Assembly: GCA_045114455.1 (NCBI GenBank)
Contig: JBGUKN010000100.1
Span: 1-14,284 of the forward strand
From: UBA1732 sp045114455
GTDB taxonomy: Bacteria; Verrucomicrobiota; Lentisphaeria; Victivallales; UBA1829
Direction: 5' to 3'
Length of the DNA: 14,284 bases
In this document: piece by piece, positions 6,766-14,008 of the stretch
How positions within the stretch are numbered: position 1 is the first letter of the stretch
How the letters are laid out: each line of letters starts with the position of its first letter
Made by a program: the position numbers and the translations under genes
The notes under the pieces: model-generated
What the model was told of the DNA's origin: nothing
The model's input: only the letters and a program-made list of their open reading frames with translations
The model's database searches: none

Positions 6766-8307
6766 TTATCTTTCTCTGAGCTCAAACTGAGCTTGGATTT
6801 GATCCTGGGGCGGTTCAGGGGACGCATTCCTCGGCGGGATCACGGCGAGGAAGATCTGGTGCGTCTTGGTCTTGCCGAACGGCGCCTTGTAGTTGAAGAG
6901 AAAGTATTTCGACTTGCTTTTGAGCGTGTCGACGTCGATCTTGAGCGCGTCCGCCAGCGGCTCGATATCCCGTTCGTGAAGGTAAACGCAGAGTGCGCCC
7001 TCATTGTCCAGGATCGAACGGAATCTGAATTCGTCATACGGATCCTCGAACGAGCCCGCGAAAGGATGTTCGGGCAGGTATTGCATGATGCACCCCGCGT
7101 ACCACATGTCGCCGAACGCGAGCGGGATGTCGCGTCCCGTCTGCTTGCGGTAGTATTTCTGCGCCGTTGCGGCGAACTCGCGCGCGACGAAGTGCCCGCG
7201 GTTGCGCGTCTTCGTGAACCAGTAATAGACATCCGAGACCTGAACGGCCACGAACAGGATCATGAGCACGCAGAAAAGCTTTTTGAACTCGCGGGGCGAA
7301 ACGTCGTCCTTCCAGAACGCCATGAGGAAGAACCCGGTGATGAAGTAGACCGGAAACTCCCACATCGAATCGATCATCATGCCCGTGCCCGCCATCAGCG
7401 TCAGCAGCGCGATCGGCGTGAACTGGACACAGACGGCGAGGCGCGCCGCCAGGGGATCGGACGGACGCAGGGCGCGCGGACGGAATTTGAGCAGGGATAG
7501 AACAGGATGGTCCATGGTGAGCCACAGCAGAAGCAGCGGCATCGCCAGCGGGTAAATCGACTCGCCCAGAATATTGAAAAAGTTCAGAACCGGGTTCAGA
7601 TGTTCTTCCGAAACGCGGTCCGCAATATATGTGAACGGCGGAAAGTCGTTTCTGAACAGCCAGACGATGTAGGGCGTGAGCACGAGCAGGAAGACGGCGA
7701 ATGCGACGTACGGTCCGGGCCGGAGGAAGAATTTCCGCGTTTCGCGTCCGGTCAGGATGAACAGGAACAGCGCGAGCAGGAGCGCGAACCCGAAGAACTT
7801 GCTGAGCACGGAGAGCGCGGAGACGGCGCCGAACAGGATCCAGTCGGTCATGCGGTCATACTTCACGCCGCGGCAGCAGTAGAACGTCATCATGGGCCAC
7901 AGCGCCATGTGCGGGAGATTGACGTTGAACTTGGCCGAGTCGAACGAATAGAATAGGATCGTGCTCAGAAGAATGACGGAGAAAACGGCCTTTTCCGTGC
8001 TGAAGAACTCTTTCCCCAGGCGGTAAACGTAAACGAACCCGATGACCATCATCGTCTGGCTCAGCAGGTACATCGCGAAGTCCGTGTGCGCGAACACGAC
8101 CGTGAAGAGGCCCGCCAGCCATGCCGCGAGGGGCGGATGCTTCGCGTTGCCCATGGAGAACGGATGGCTCCACATGATGGTCTCGATCGTGTCGAGGGGG
8201 AGGACAGTGTATAAGATCGAGGGGATGGCGGTCAGAAGGACGAACCAGACGGCCATGAAGACGAGAAGACAGCGCACCAGGCGCTTATCGTGATTGTCAG
8301 GATTCAT
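6766..8307 (-). CDS. Polytopic glycosyltransferase, GT39/ArnT-like (PMT_2) family
   Basis: A membrane glycosyltransferase of 513 residues of the kind that takes a sugar from a polyprenyl-phosphate carrier and transfers it on the periplasmic side. It has about ten or eleven hydrophobic segments from residue 11 to 390. The first large loop carries the acidic pair Asp39/Glu42 and the family signature KHPPLAAW at 56-63, followed later by FDSAKFNVNLPHMALWPM. A soluble domain of about 130 residues ends the protein. The ATG at 8307 is chosen because hydrophobicity begins 10 residues later and a promoter covers the further upstream frame; an in-frame TTG at 8424 is part of that promoter's -35. There is no Shine-Dalgarno. 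It is last in the envelope operon, 120 nt after murE. Its substrate is unknown: lipid A, a glycan or protein are all possible. Confidence 0.85.
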   Translation of the reverse strand: MNPDNHDKRLVRCLLVFMAVWFVLLTAIPSILYTVLPLDTIETIMWSHPFSMGNAKHPPLAAWLAGLFTVVFAHTDFAMYLLSQTMMVIGFVYVYRLGKEFFSTEKAVFSVILLSTILFYSFDSAKFNVNLPHMALWPMMTFYCCRGVKYDRMTDWILFGAVSALSVLSKFFGFALLLALFLFILTGRETRKFFLRPGPYVAFAVFLLVLTPYIVWLFRNDFPPFTYIADRVSEEHLNPVLNFFNILGESIYPLAMPLLLLWLTMDHPVLSLLKFRPRALRPSDPLAARLAVCVQFTPIALLTLMAGTGMMIDSMWEFPVYFITGFFLMAFWKDDVSPREFKKLFCVLMILFVAVQVSDVYYWFTKTRNRGHFVAREFAATAQKYYRKQTGRDIPLAFGDMWYAGCIMQYLPEHPFAGSFEDPYDEFRFRSILDNEGALCVYLHERDIEPLADALKIDVDTLKSKSKYFLFNYKAPFGKTKTHQIFLAVIPPRNASPEPPQDQIQAQFELRER

Positions 8308-8395
8308 GATGCGGGAGGATGTCTGCCGGATTGGTTCCGGGGTTGTGGAACGGGTTATTCCAAAGGGGCGTTTGAAAAACAAAGAGTAACTGAAT

Positions 8396-8424
8396 AATCT
8401 ACATCTGAAAAGGCGTTTTTTCAA
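8396..8424 (-). promoter_or_regulatory. Internal promoter of the glycosyltransferase gene
   Basis: Reading the - strand: -35 TTGAAA (8424-8419), a 17-nt spacer and -10 TAGATT (8401-8396). It starts 4 nt after the murE stop and would give a leader of about 80 nt before the ATG at 8307. The gene may therefore be expressed both from the operon and alone. Confidence 0.5.
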
Positions 8425-8427
8425 GCC

Positions 8428-9933
8428 TCATGCGCGGAAGCGTTTCAGAATTTCAGTGTCGGAGAACGGGTGTTTCACGCCGCGGATTTCCTGTGTGGTC
8501 TCGTGGCCCTTTCCTGCCACAAGCAGGATGTCGCCCTTCCGCGCTTCCTTCACGGCGAGTTCGATGGCCTTTGCCCGGTCGGGTTCCACGAGGTAATGCG
8601 TCCCATGCGGGATGCCGGATTCGATCTCGCGGATGATGTCCATCGGGTTCTCGGACCGCGGATTGTCGCTGGTCAGGATCGGCAGGTCGGAGAGCTTCGC
8701 GGCCGCCGCGCCCATTCTGGGGCGTTTCGAGCGGTCCCTGTCTCCGCCGCACCCGAAGACCGCGATCAGGCGCCCGCCTGCCGTCAGAACCTCCCGCAGG
8801 CTGCTTAAAACGCGTTCCAGCGCGTCGTCCGTGTGGGCATAGTCCACGAATCCCGTCGCCCCGCATGCCAGCGGCACAGCCTGAAGACGCCCGGGGACAT
8901 GCGGCATGGCTGCCGAAGCCTCCAGCAATGCGTCGAACGGAAGTCCGATCCCGTATGCCATGGAAAACGCGGTCAGGCAGTTTGCGGCGTTGAATGCGCC
9001 AGGCAGGGGCAGGTGAAAGACGGCGGCATGTCCGTCGAGCCTGAATTCGAGATCGGAAAACGCCGGAGCGAGGCGGAGTTTCCGCAGGGAGCAGAACGCA
9101 TCGGGGCGTCCCGAGAAGGAAACGGTCAGGACGCGGATCGCGGGGCGTTCGTGTTTCAGCTCGGAAACGAGGCGTGCGCCAGCCGGATCGTCGGTATTGA
9201 CGACCGCCGGTGCGCCGTCGGCGAGAAGTTCGCGGAAGAGGATCTTCTTCGCCTGATAGTAGTTCTCCATATTGCCGTGGTAGTCCAGGTGGTCGCCCGT
9301 GAGGTTCGTGAAGGCTGCCGAGGCGAATTCGAGCGTGCCGGAACGGTGCTGGTGCAGGCCGTGGCTGGAGCTCTCCATGACGGCGTCCGTGACGCCGTTG
9401 GATTTCATCGCGGCGAACATCTCCTGAAGCGTGAACGCGTCCGGCGTGGTGTGCTCGGACGGTTCCGGCCCTGCGCCGAGGTCGCAGCAGACGGTCGAGA
9501 CCAGCGCGGTCTTCGAGCCGGGTTTGACCGTGTCGAGGAAATGCCGCATGAAATACGCGGTCGAGGTTTTCCCATTGGTCCCCGTGACCGTATGCACGCG
9601 GAAGGCATCCGCGGGCCGCCGGAAGAACGTTTCGCAGACGACCGACCAGGCGAAATAGGAGTCCGTGACGCGCAGAACGGGCAGGCCCGGCGGCAGGGGG
9701 CCGGCGTAATCCGCCGCGACGACGAGCGCGGACGCGCCTTTCCGAACGGCGTCAGGCAGGAATTTGTGGCCGTCCGTCTTTGCGCCTTTGACCGCGAGGA
9801 AGAGCGTGCCGGGCGTGACTTTGGAGGAATTGTTCTCGACTGCGGAAATGAGCGGGTCCGGGGCAGGAGCGAACGGCGCGGTCAGCAGCGGTTTCAGCGC
9901 CTCCGCGAACGTTGACAGTGGCAGCGGCCGCAT
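8428..9933 (-). CDS. murE: UDP-MurNAc-tripeptide synthetase, meso-DAP-adding (MurE)
   Basis: MurE adds the third stem-peptide residue to UDP-MurNAc-L-Ala-D-Glu with ATP in the cytoplasm. The 501 residues are near the family norm. The Mur-ligase ATP loop GTNGKTS lies at 118-124, HTTPDAFTLQEM from 161, ESSSHGLHQHR near 187, FTNLTGDHLDYHG near 208, VDYAHTDDALE near 363, and GKGHE at 474-478. The lysine of YYQAKKILF corresponds to the carbamylated lysine. DNPR at 423-426 is the motif of meso-DAP-specific enzymes (the L-Lys enzymes differ there), which fits dapB in this window. The ATG at 9933 lies 4 nt after the murF stop, with GGAG about 11 nt upstream inside murF. It is third in line of a cell-wall gene series and looks intact. 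Confidence 0.97.
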   Translation of the reverse strand: MRPLPLSTFAEALKPLLTAPFAPAPDPLISAVENNSSKVTPGTLFLAVKGAKTDGHKFLPDAVRKGASALVVAADYAGPLPPGLPVLRVTDSYFAWSVVCETFFRRPADAFRVHTVTGTNGKTSTAYFMRHFLDTVKPGSKTALVSTVCCDLGAGPEPSEHTTPDAFTLQEMFAAMKSNGVTDAVMESSSHGLHQHRSGTLEFASAAFTNLTGDHLDYHGNMENYYQAKKILFRELLADGAPAVVNTDDPAGARLVSELKHERPAIRVLTVSFSGRPDAFCSLRKLRLAPAFSDLEFRLDGHAAVFHLPLPGAFNAANCLTAFSMAYGIGLPFDALLEASAAMPHVPGRLQAVPLACGATGFVDYAHTDDALERVLSSLREVLTAGGRLIAVFGCGGDRDRSKRPRMGAAAAKLSDLPILTSDNPRSENPMDIIREIESGIPHGTHYLVEPDRAKAIELAVKEARKGDILLVAGKGHETTQEIRGVKHPFSDTEILKRFRA

Positions 9934-9937
9934 GGCG

Positions 9938-11323
9938 TCAGGCTCCGGCGGGTTCCAGAAGTTCGAGGTGGGTCGAACGGGACGCCTTCAGGAAGACGAG
10001 ACATCCCGCCTCAATTTGAACGGACGCCGCCGCGGCGTCCTGCGCCGACGGATAAGCCGTGCAGTCCAGTCCGGTTTCTTCCGCCGCGGCCGTCATGCGT
10101 GGTCCGACGACGAGGAAGCGGGCTTCGGGGAAGAGATGCTTCGCGAGGACGCAGACGGAACGGTGTCCCTCGGCGGACGATTCTCCGAGTTCGCCCATGT
10201 CGCCGAGGACGAGCACAAGCTTTTTCGGATCGGCGAATTCCGAAAGCCAGTTCAGCGAGGCCGCCATGCTGTCCGGGTTCGCGTTGTATGCGTCGTTGAT
10301 CCATGTCGAGCAGCCGTGTTCTGAGATGCGCATGCGGAGTCCGGGGAGCTTCGTGCGGGAAAGCCCCTCCGCGATTTTTTCGAACGGTATGCCGAAGGTC
10401 AGCGCGGCGAGCGCGGCTGCCGCGGCGTTCCCGGCCTGATGCCGTCCGGGGATGCTCCATTGCACGGAGACTGTCTCGCCGGTCGAGTTGCGTGTGAGCG
10501 TGAACCTTGCGCCGTGCAGGTTGCCGCCGAGATAGTTTGCCGTGACGTCGGCATCCGAACCGGCGAATCCGAACGTGCCGGTGCGGAACTGCGCGGCGGC
10601 GCGGGCGAGGATGTCCTGTCCGGGGCACTGCGCGGGGATGACGGCGAATCCGTTCGGCGCGAGGTGCGTGAAGAGTTTGGATTTCTCCTGCGCGACGCCT
10701 TCGAGCGAGCCGAGGAATTCGAGGTGGCAGTTCGCGATGGAGACGATGATCGCGAGGTCGGGCATGGCGCAGTAGGAAAGCGGCTCGAGTTCGCCGTGGT
10801 GGTTGGTCCCGGCTTCCAGAATGGCGATGCGGTGGCGCGCGTTGAGGCGGAGCAGGTTCTGCGGGAGCCCGATCTGGTTGTTGGTGTTGCCTTCGGTCGC
10901 CAGCACGCTGATGGAGTCCATCGCATGTTCGAAGATCGCCCGGAGGGATTCCTTCGTGCTGGTCTTGCCGCAGGACCCGGACAGCAGGATGACCTTCAGG
11001 TTCGGGAAACGCATCCGGTGGAACCGCGCGATGCGCTGGAATGCGGTCACGGTCGAGGGGACGACGATGGCGGGCGCGTCCGGCGGGAGTTTGTCGATCC
11101 TGTCCTCCTCGATGCAGAGGAGCGAAGCGCCGTTCGCGACGGCCTGCGCGAGGTAGTCGTGAGCGTCGAACTGTTCGCCGGAGAACGCGATGAAGAGGGC
11201 ATTTCCTGCGGTTTCCCGGGTGTCCGTGAAGACGGAGTCGACCGCCGCGGGCGCGCTGCCGCCGACGAGGCGCCCCTCCGTGGCGCGAAGCAGCTCATGA
11301 AGCGTGAATGAAACGTCGAACAT
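9938..11323 (-). CDS. murF: UDP-MurNAc-tripeptide--D-Ala-D-Ala ligase (MurF)
   Basis: MurF joins D-Ala-D-Ala to the UDP-MurNAc-tripeptide, finishing the cytoplasmic precursor. The 461 residues carry the P-loop GSCGKTSTKE at 116-125, EGNTNNQIGLP at 144-154, CHLEFLGSLEGVAQEK near 199, the adenine/ribose signature INDAYNANPDSM at 342-353 and LGDMGELG at 373-380. HLEFLGS departs slightly from the common HLEGFGS. The ATG at 11323 shares one base with the stop of the UDP-xylose synthase gene (TGATG), so translation is likely coupled. murE follows 4 nt downstream. The order murF then murE is the reverse of the usual murE-murF of dcw clusters, and no mraY, murD or ftsW neighbours are present. Confidence 0.96.
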   Translation of the reverse strand: MFDVSFTLHELLRATEGRLVGGSAPAAVDSVFTDTRETAGNALFIAFSGEQFDAHDYLAQAVANGASLLCIEEDRIDKLPPDAPAIVVPSTVTAFQRIARFHRMRFPNLKVILLSGSCGKTSTKESLRAIFEHAMDSISVLATEGNTNNQIGLPQNLLRLNARHRIAILEAGTNHHGELEPLSYCAMPDLAIIVSIANCHLEFLGSLEGVAQEKSKLFTHLAPNGFAVIPAQCPGQDILARAAAQFRTGTFGFAGSDADVTANYLGGNLHGARFTLTRNSTGETVSVQWSIPGRHQAGNAAAAALAALTFGIPFEKIAEGLSRTKLPGLRMRISEHGCSTWINDAYNANPDSMAASLNWLSEFADPKKLVLVLGDMGELGESSAEGHRSVCVLAKHLFPEARFLVVGPRMTAAAEETGLDCTAYPSAQDAAAASVQIEAGCLVFLKASRSTHLELLEPAGA

Positions 11324-12267
11324 CAGAAATCCTTCATGTTGCGGAAATAGTCTATTGTCAGCCGGAGTCCGTCCTCAAGGGAGATTTCCGGCGCCCAGTC
11401 GAGAAGCTCGCGTGCGAGCGTGATGTCGGGTCTGCGCCTGGCGGGATCGTCCTGCGGAAGCGGCTTGTAAACGATCTTCGATTTCGAATCGGTGAGGCGT
11501 ATGATGGTTTCCGCGAGCTGGCGGACCGTGAATTCGCCGGGGTTGCCGAGGTTGATCGGGCCCGTGACGCGGTTCGGCGTGTGCATCATGGCTTCGAGGG
11601 CATTCACCAGGTCGAAAACGCAGCAGAAGCTGCGCGTCTGGGAGCCGTCGCCGTAGATCGTGATGTCGCCGCCCTTCAGCGCCTGCATGATGAAATTGCT
11701 GACGACGCGTCCGTCGTTCGGGAGCATGTGCGGCCCGTAGGTATTGAAGATGCGTACGACCTTGATCGGGATCCCGTACTGGCGGTGATAGTCGAAGAAG
11801 AGCGTTTCGGCGCAGCGTTTTCCCTCGTCGTAGCAGCTGCGGATGCCGATCGGGTTCACGTTGCCCCAGTATGACTCGTGCTGGGGATGCTCCTGCGGGT
11901 CGCCGTAGACTTCGCTTGTGGAGCTCTGGAGGATCGGAATGCGGAGGCGGCGCGCAAGTTCCAGCATGTTCATGGCGCCGAGGATGTTTGTCCGGATGGT
12001 CTGGACGGGGTCGTGCTGGTAGTGGATCGGCGAGGCGGGGCAGGCGAGGTTGTAGATGGCGTCGACTTCAAGTTCGATCGGGATGGTAACATCGTGCCGG
12101 ATGAGCTCGAACGAAGGATTCGAGAGCAGATGCCGGATATTGTTTTTCGAGCCGGTAAAGAAATTGTCGAGGCAAATCACGTCGTTGCCGCGTGAGAGCA
12201 GCAGCTCGCAGAGGTGGGAGCCGATGAATCCTCCTCCTCCTGTGACCAAAATCGTTTGTTTTCGCAT
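11323..12267 (-). CDS. uxs: UDP-glucuronate decarboxylase (UDP-xylose synthase), SDR family
   Basis: It oxidises and decarboxylates UDP-glucuronate to UDP-xylose with bound NAD+, making a nucleotide sugar for glycan assembly in the cytoplasm. The 314 residues match bacterial UXS. The Rossmann loop TGGGGFIGSH lies at 9-18, LACPASP near 74, the catalytic STSEVYGDP at 116-124, and Tyr146-x3-Lys150 within NVNPIGIRSCYDEGKR, the signature that separates UXS from 4,6-dehydratases and epimerases. QTRSF at 210-214 holds the UXS arginine. The ATG at 12267 fits the family start; an open frame continues upstream only as a shadow of the carboxypeptidase tail. AGG lies about 10 nt upstream, a weak ribosome binding site. 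It starts 44 nt after the carboxypeptidase stop and overlaps murF by one base, an unexpected place for a sugar-nucleotide gene. Confidence 0.94.
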   Translation of the reverse strand: MRKQTILVTGGGGFIGSHLCELLLSRGNDVICLDNFFTGSKNNIRHLLSNPSFELIRHDVTIPIELEVDAIYNLACPASPIHYQHDPVQTIRTNILGAMNMLELARRLRIPILQSSTSEVYGDPQEHPQHESYWGNVNPIGIRSCYDEGKRCAETLFFDYHRQYGIPIKVVRIFNTYGPHMLPNDGRVVSNFIMQALKGGDITIYGDGSQTRSFCCVFDLVNALEAMMHTPNRVTGPINLGNPGEFTVRQLAETIIRLTDSKSKIVYKPLPQDDPARRRPDITLARELLDWAPEISLEDGLRLTIDYFRNMKDF

Positions 12268-12311
12268 GGAAATCTGCCTGTTGAGCGGGCCGCGGGTTCG
12301 TGCCGGAGCGA

Positions 12312-13706
12312 TCAGCGGCCTTTCTTTGTTGAGGTGTTTTTTGTGGAGGTCGAAGATGCTTTCGAGGACGTTTTCGTGGGGGTCGAAGATGCTTTCGAGG
12401 AGGTTTTCGTGGAGGCCGAAGATGCTTTCGAGGAGGTTTTCGTGGAGGCCGAGGCGGTTTTCGGCTTGGCGACGCCGATCTTCACGTAGCCCCAGTCCAG
12501 CAGGACCCGGACGAAGTTGTCGCGGTCGGCGGCCGAGGGGAAGCCCGTCACGACGGCCAGCAGGTTGCGTCCGCTCCGTTCGCACGATGCCGCCACGCAG
12601 AACCCCGCGCGGTTGGTGAATCCGGTCTTGATGCCGTTCACGCCGGGCGCAGCAGTCTTCGCGCCGGGGAGCAGATTGTTGTGGTTCTGAAGCAGGATGT
12701 AGTCGGGCGAACCTTTTTCGCGGAACGGCGCGGTGCGGAGCGCGGCAAGCTCCATGAGGTAGGAATAGTTCCGGAAGACGAGGCAGAGGCGGGCGACGTC
12801 CTCCGGCGAGGCCTGGTTGTCGAGCGCCTTGCTTTTCCCTGGAAGTCCGTGCGCGTTGAAGTATGTGGTGTGCGTCATGCCGACCTCCTTCGCTCTGCGG
12901 TTCATGTCTTCGATGAACTTGTCGGCCTTGCCGCCGCCGAGGTGTTCCGCCAGCAGATGCGCGGCGTCGTTGGCGCTCCTGACGGACGCTGCCACGAGGA
13001 GTTCGCGGATGGTGAACATCTCGCCTTTCTTGAAGTAGACTTTGCTCGCTTCGGTATTGATTGCCTCGGGCGTGACGGGAATCAGGGATTCGAGCGTGTA
13101 GGGGGAGCTGTCGTCCATGGCGATCTCATAGGCCAGCATGATGGTCATGAGTTTGGTGAGGGATGCGATCGGGACGGCTTTGGACGGATTCTTCGCCCAG
13201 AGGACTTTGTTGTTGTCCATGTCGACCAGGATGCCGGTCGTGGCGAGCGTGATCCCCTTCAGCCCGGAGATGTCGTCGCGTGCGGCGCCGGTGAAATCCA
13301 GTTTCGGCACAGCCGTCTTTTTCGGCTTGCGGACGTAGGTCGTGGACGGAACGGACGGCACGGGCTTTTCCTTGCCGGAGGGCAGACCGTCGAGCGCGTT
13401 TCCTGCGGAATTGCCGGACTGCGTCTGCGCTGCGGACGCGGGCTTCGGGTCCGTCTGCGATGCCGTGCCCTGTTTTTCCACGGCCGGTTCCGTTTTCTGC
13501 ACGGGCGGGGGCGGGTCCGCCTGTTCGTCAGACGGCGGGACAGCGCCGCCGCTCAGTTCGGAGTACAGGGCGTCCTCTTCCGCGATCTGCCTGCGGGTCT
13601 CGGCCGCCTGCTGTTCGTTGGAATCGGTGGCGACGAGCAGCCACAGCAGGATGCCGTGTATGGCTATGATCGCGAGGATCAGTATGATCATGGCGCGGCG
13701 GCTCAT
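12312..13706 (-). CDS. D-alanyl-D-alanine carboxypeptidase (peptidase S11) with repeat tail
   Basis: A penicillin-binding D,D-carboxypeptidase that trims the terminal D-Ala from stem peptides in the periplasm. A single N-terminal membrane segment (about 5-26) without lipobox should anchor it. A Pro/Ser/Gln/Lys-rich linker follows (about 50-135), then the S11 domain (about 150-410) with Ser182-Leu-Thr-Lys185, Ser244-Ala-Asn246 and Lys360-Thr-Gly362, the three catalytic motifs. The C-terminal beta domain and amphipathic anchor helix of E. coli PBP5 are missing. Instead, residues 418-464 form a Lys/Ser/Thr/Ala tail with three 11-residue repeats of the form STKTSSKASSA. The ATG at 13706 has GGAGG 10 nt upstream. 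It is the first gene of the envelope operon with its own divergent promoter. The class is sure; endopeptidase activity is also possible. Confidence 0.93.
   Translation of the reverse strand: MSRRAMIILILAIIAIHGILLWLLVATDSNEQQAAETRRQIAEEDALYSELSGGAVPPSDEQADPPPPVQKTEPAVEKQGTASQTDPKPASAAQTQSGNSAGNALDGLPSGKEKPVPSVPSTTYVRKPKKTAVPKLDFTGAARDDISGLKGITLATTGILVDMDNNKVLWAKNPSKAVPIASLTKLMTIMLAYEIAMDDSSPYTLESLIPVTPEAINTEASKVYFKKGEMFTIRELLVAASVRSANDAAHLLAEHLGGGKADKFIEDMNRRAKEVGMTHTTYFNAHGLPGKSKALDNQASPEDVARLCLVFRNYSYLMELAALRTAPFREKGSPDYILLQNHNNLLPGAKTAAPGVNGIKTGFTNRAGFCVAASCERSGRNLLAVVTGFPSAADRDNFVRVLLDWGYVKIGVAKPKTASASTKTSSKASSASTKTSSKASSTPTKTSSKASSTSTKNTSTKKGR
12343..12462. repeat. 33-bp tandem repeat in the carboxypeptidase 3' end
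   Basis: Three near-identical 33-bp units (12343-12375, 12376-12408, 12409-12441) and a 21-bp partial fourth (12442-12462). Full units differ at only a few bases. As 33 is a multiple of three, each unit codes for 11 residues in the carboxypeptidase frame, and copy-number change would keep the frame. Confidence 0.92.
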
Positions 13707-13791
13707 TTCGGAAGAGCCTCCGTTCCATTGGAAAGATTGAAATCAAACGTGTTTGACATGACGATTCCTGATTTGCAGATACGATTGAGAT

Positions 13792-13819
13792 ACTATATCA
13801 CGTTTCCCGGAAAAAGAAA
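13792..13819 (-). promoter_or_regulatory. Extended -10 promoter of the envelope operon
   Basis: Reading the - strand: -10 TATAGT (13797-13792) preceded by TGA (13800-13798), an extended -10, with a weak -35 TTTCTT (13819-13814) at 16-nt spacing. The start would be near 13785, about 80 nt before the carboxypeptidase ATG. The weak -35 overlaps a perfect dyad, so this promoter may be regulated. Confidence 0.5.
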
Positions 13820-13830
13820 CTATGTTTCTT
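13814..13830. promoter_or_regulatory. Perfect dyad, candidate operator
   Basis: AAGAAAC-TAT-GTTTCTT is a perfect 7-bp inverted repeat with a 3-bp centre. It covers the -35 of the carboxypeptidase promoter and lies about 72 bp upstream of the gatB -35. Size and position suit a dimeric regulator, which is not identified. Confidence 0.4.
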
Positions 13831-13848
13831 GTTTTTTTCCGCAAAAAA

Positions 13849-13860
13849 CGCGAATTCGCG
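13849..13860. repeat. 12-bp perfect palindrome
   Basis: CGCGAATTCGCG, a perfect palindrome in the divergent region between the two promoters, 18 bp from the 17-bp dyad. It may be a protein site or chance; it has no T-run and is not a terminator. Confidence 0.3.
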
Positions 13861-13902
13861 GCGCGGAGGCGGGATTATCCCCCGGTTTTGCCCCTCTTTC
13901 TC

Positions 13903-13931
13903 TTGACGAATCCCTGTTTTTATGCTATATT
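13903..13931 (+). promoter_or_regulatory. Strong extended -10 promoter of gatB
   Basis: -35 TTGACG (13903-13908, 5 of 6), a 17-nt spacer ending in TGC, and -10 TATATT (13926-13931). The TGC directly before the -10 is an extended -10 element. The start would be near 13938. Confidence 0.85.
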
Positions 13932-13949
13932 AGAACGATATGCCAGAAA

Positions 13950-13979
13950 CGCGGACCGCCGGACGGGAAACCGTCCGCG
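13950..13979 (+). promoter_or_regulatory. Structured leader of gatB with two exclusive hairpins
   Basis: CGGACGG-GAAA-CCGTCCG (13960-13977) is a perfect 7-bp stem closed by a GNRA tetraloop. CGCGGAC (13950-13956) can instead pair with GTCCGCG (13973-13979), using the same 3' arm, so the two folds compete. No T-run follows, so it is not a standard terminator. It may tune RNA stability or initiation. Confidence 0.45.
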
Positions 13980-14008
13980 AAACCCCTATCTTCTCCGGAG
14001 AAACCCTC

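Noticed and set aside
6500..6827. Small open frames on both strands in the gap after the glycosyltransferase
   Set aside because: No ribosome binding site, poor starts, skewed composition from A/T runs and overlap with promoter elements.
8308..8424. TTG at 8424 as the glycosyltransferase start (39 more residues)
   Set aside because: The TTG forms the -35 of a good promoter, the extra residues are not family-like, and the spacing to GAGG is too short.
8833..11311. Two long + strand open frames opposite murE and murF
   Set aside because: Shadows of the mur genes; Arg/Gly/Glu/Val-rich composition and no start signals.
12343..12462. Possible CRISPR-like array
   Set aside because: The units are head-to-tail with no spacers, lie inside a coding sequence and have no cas genes nearby.
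12268..12585. Upstream extension of the uxs reading frame with its own 11-residue repeats
   Set aside because: The repeats are the carboxypeptidase tail repeat read in another frame; the UXS family starts at the MRKQTILVTGG methionine (12267).
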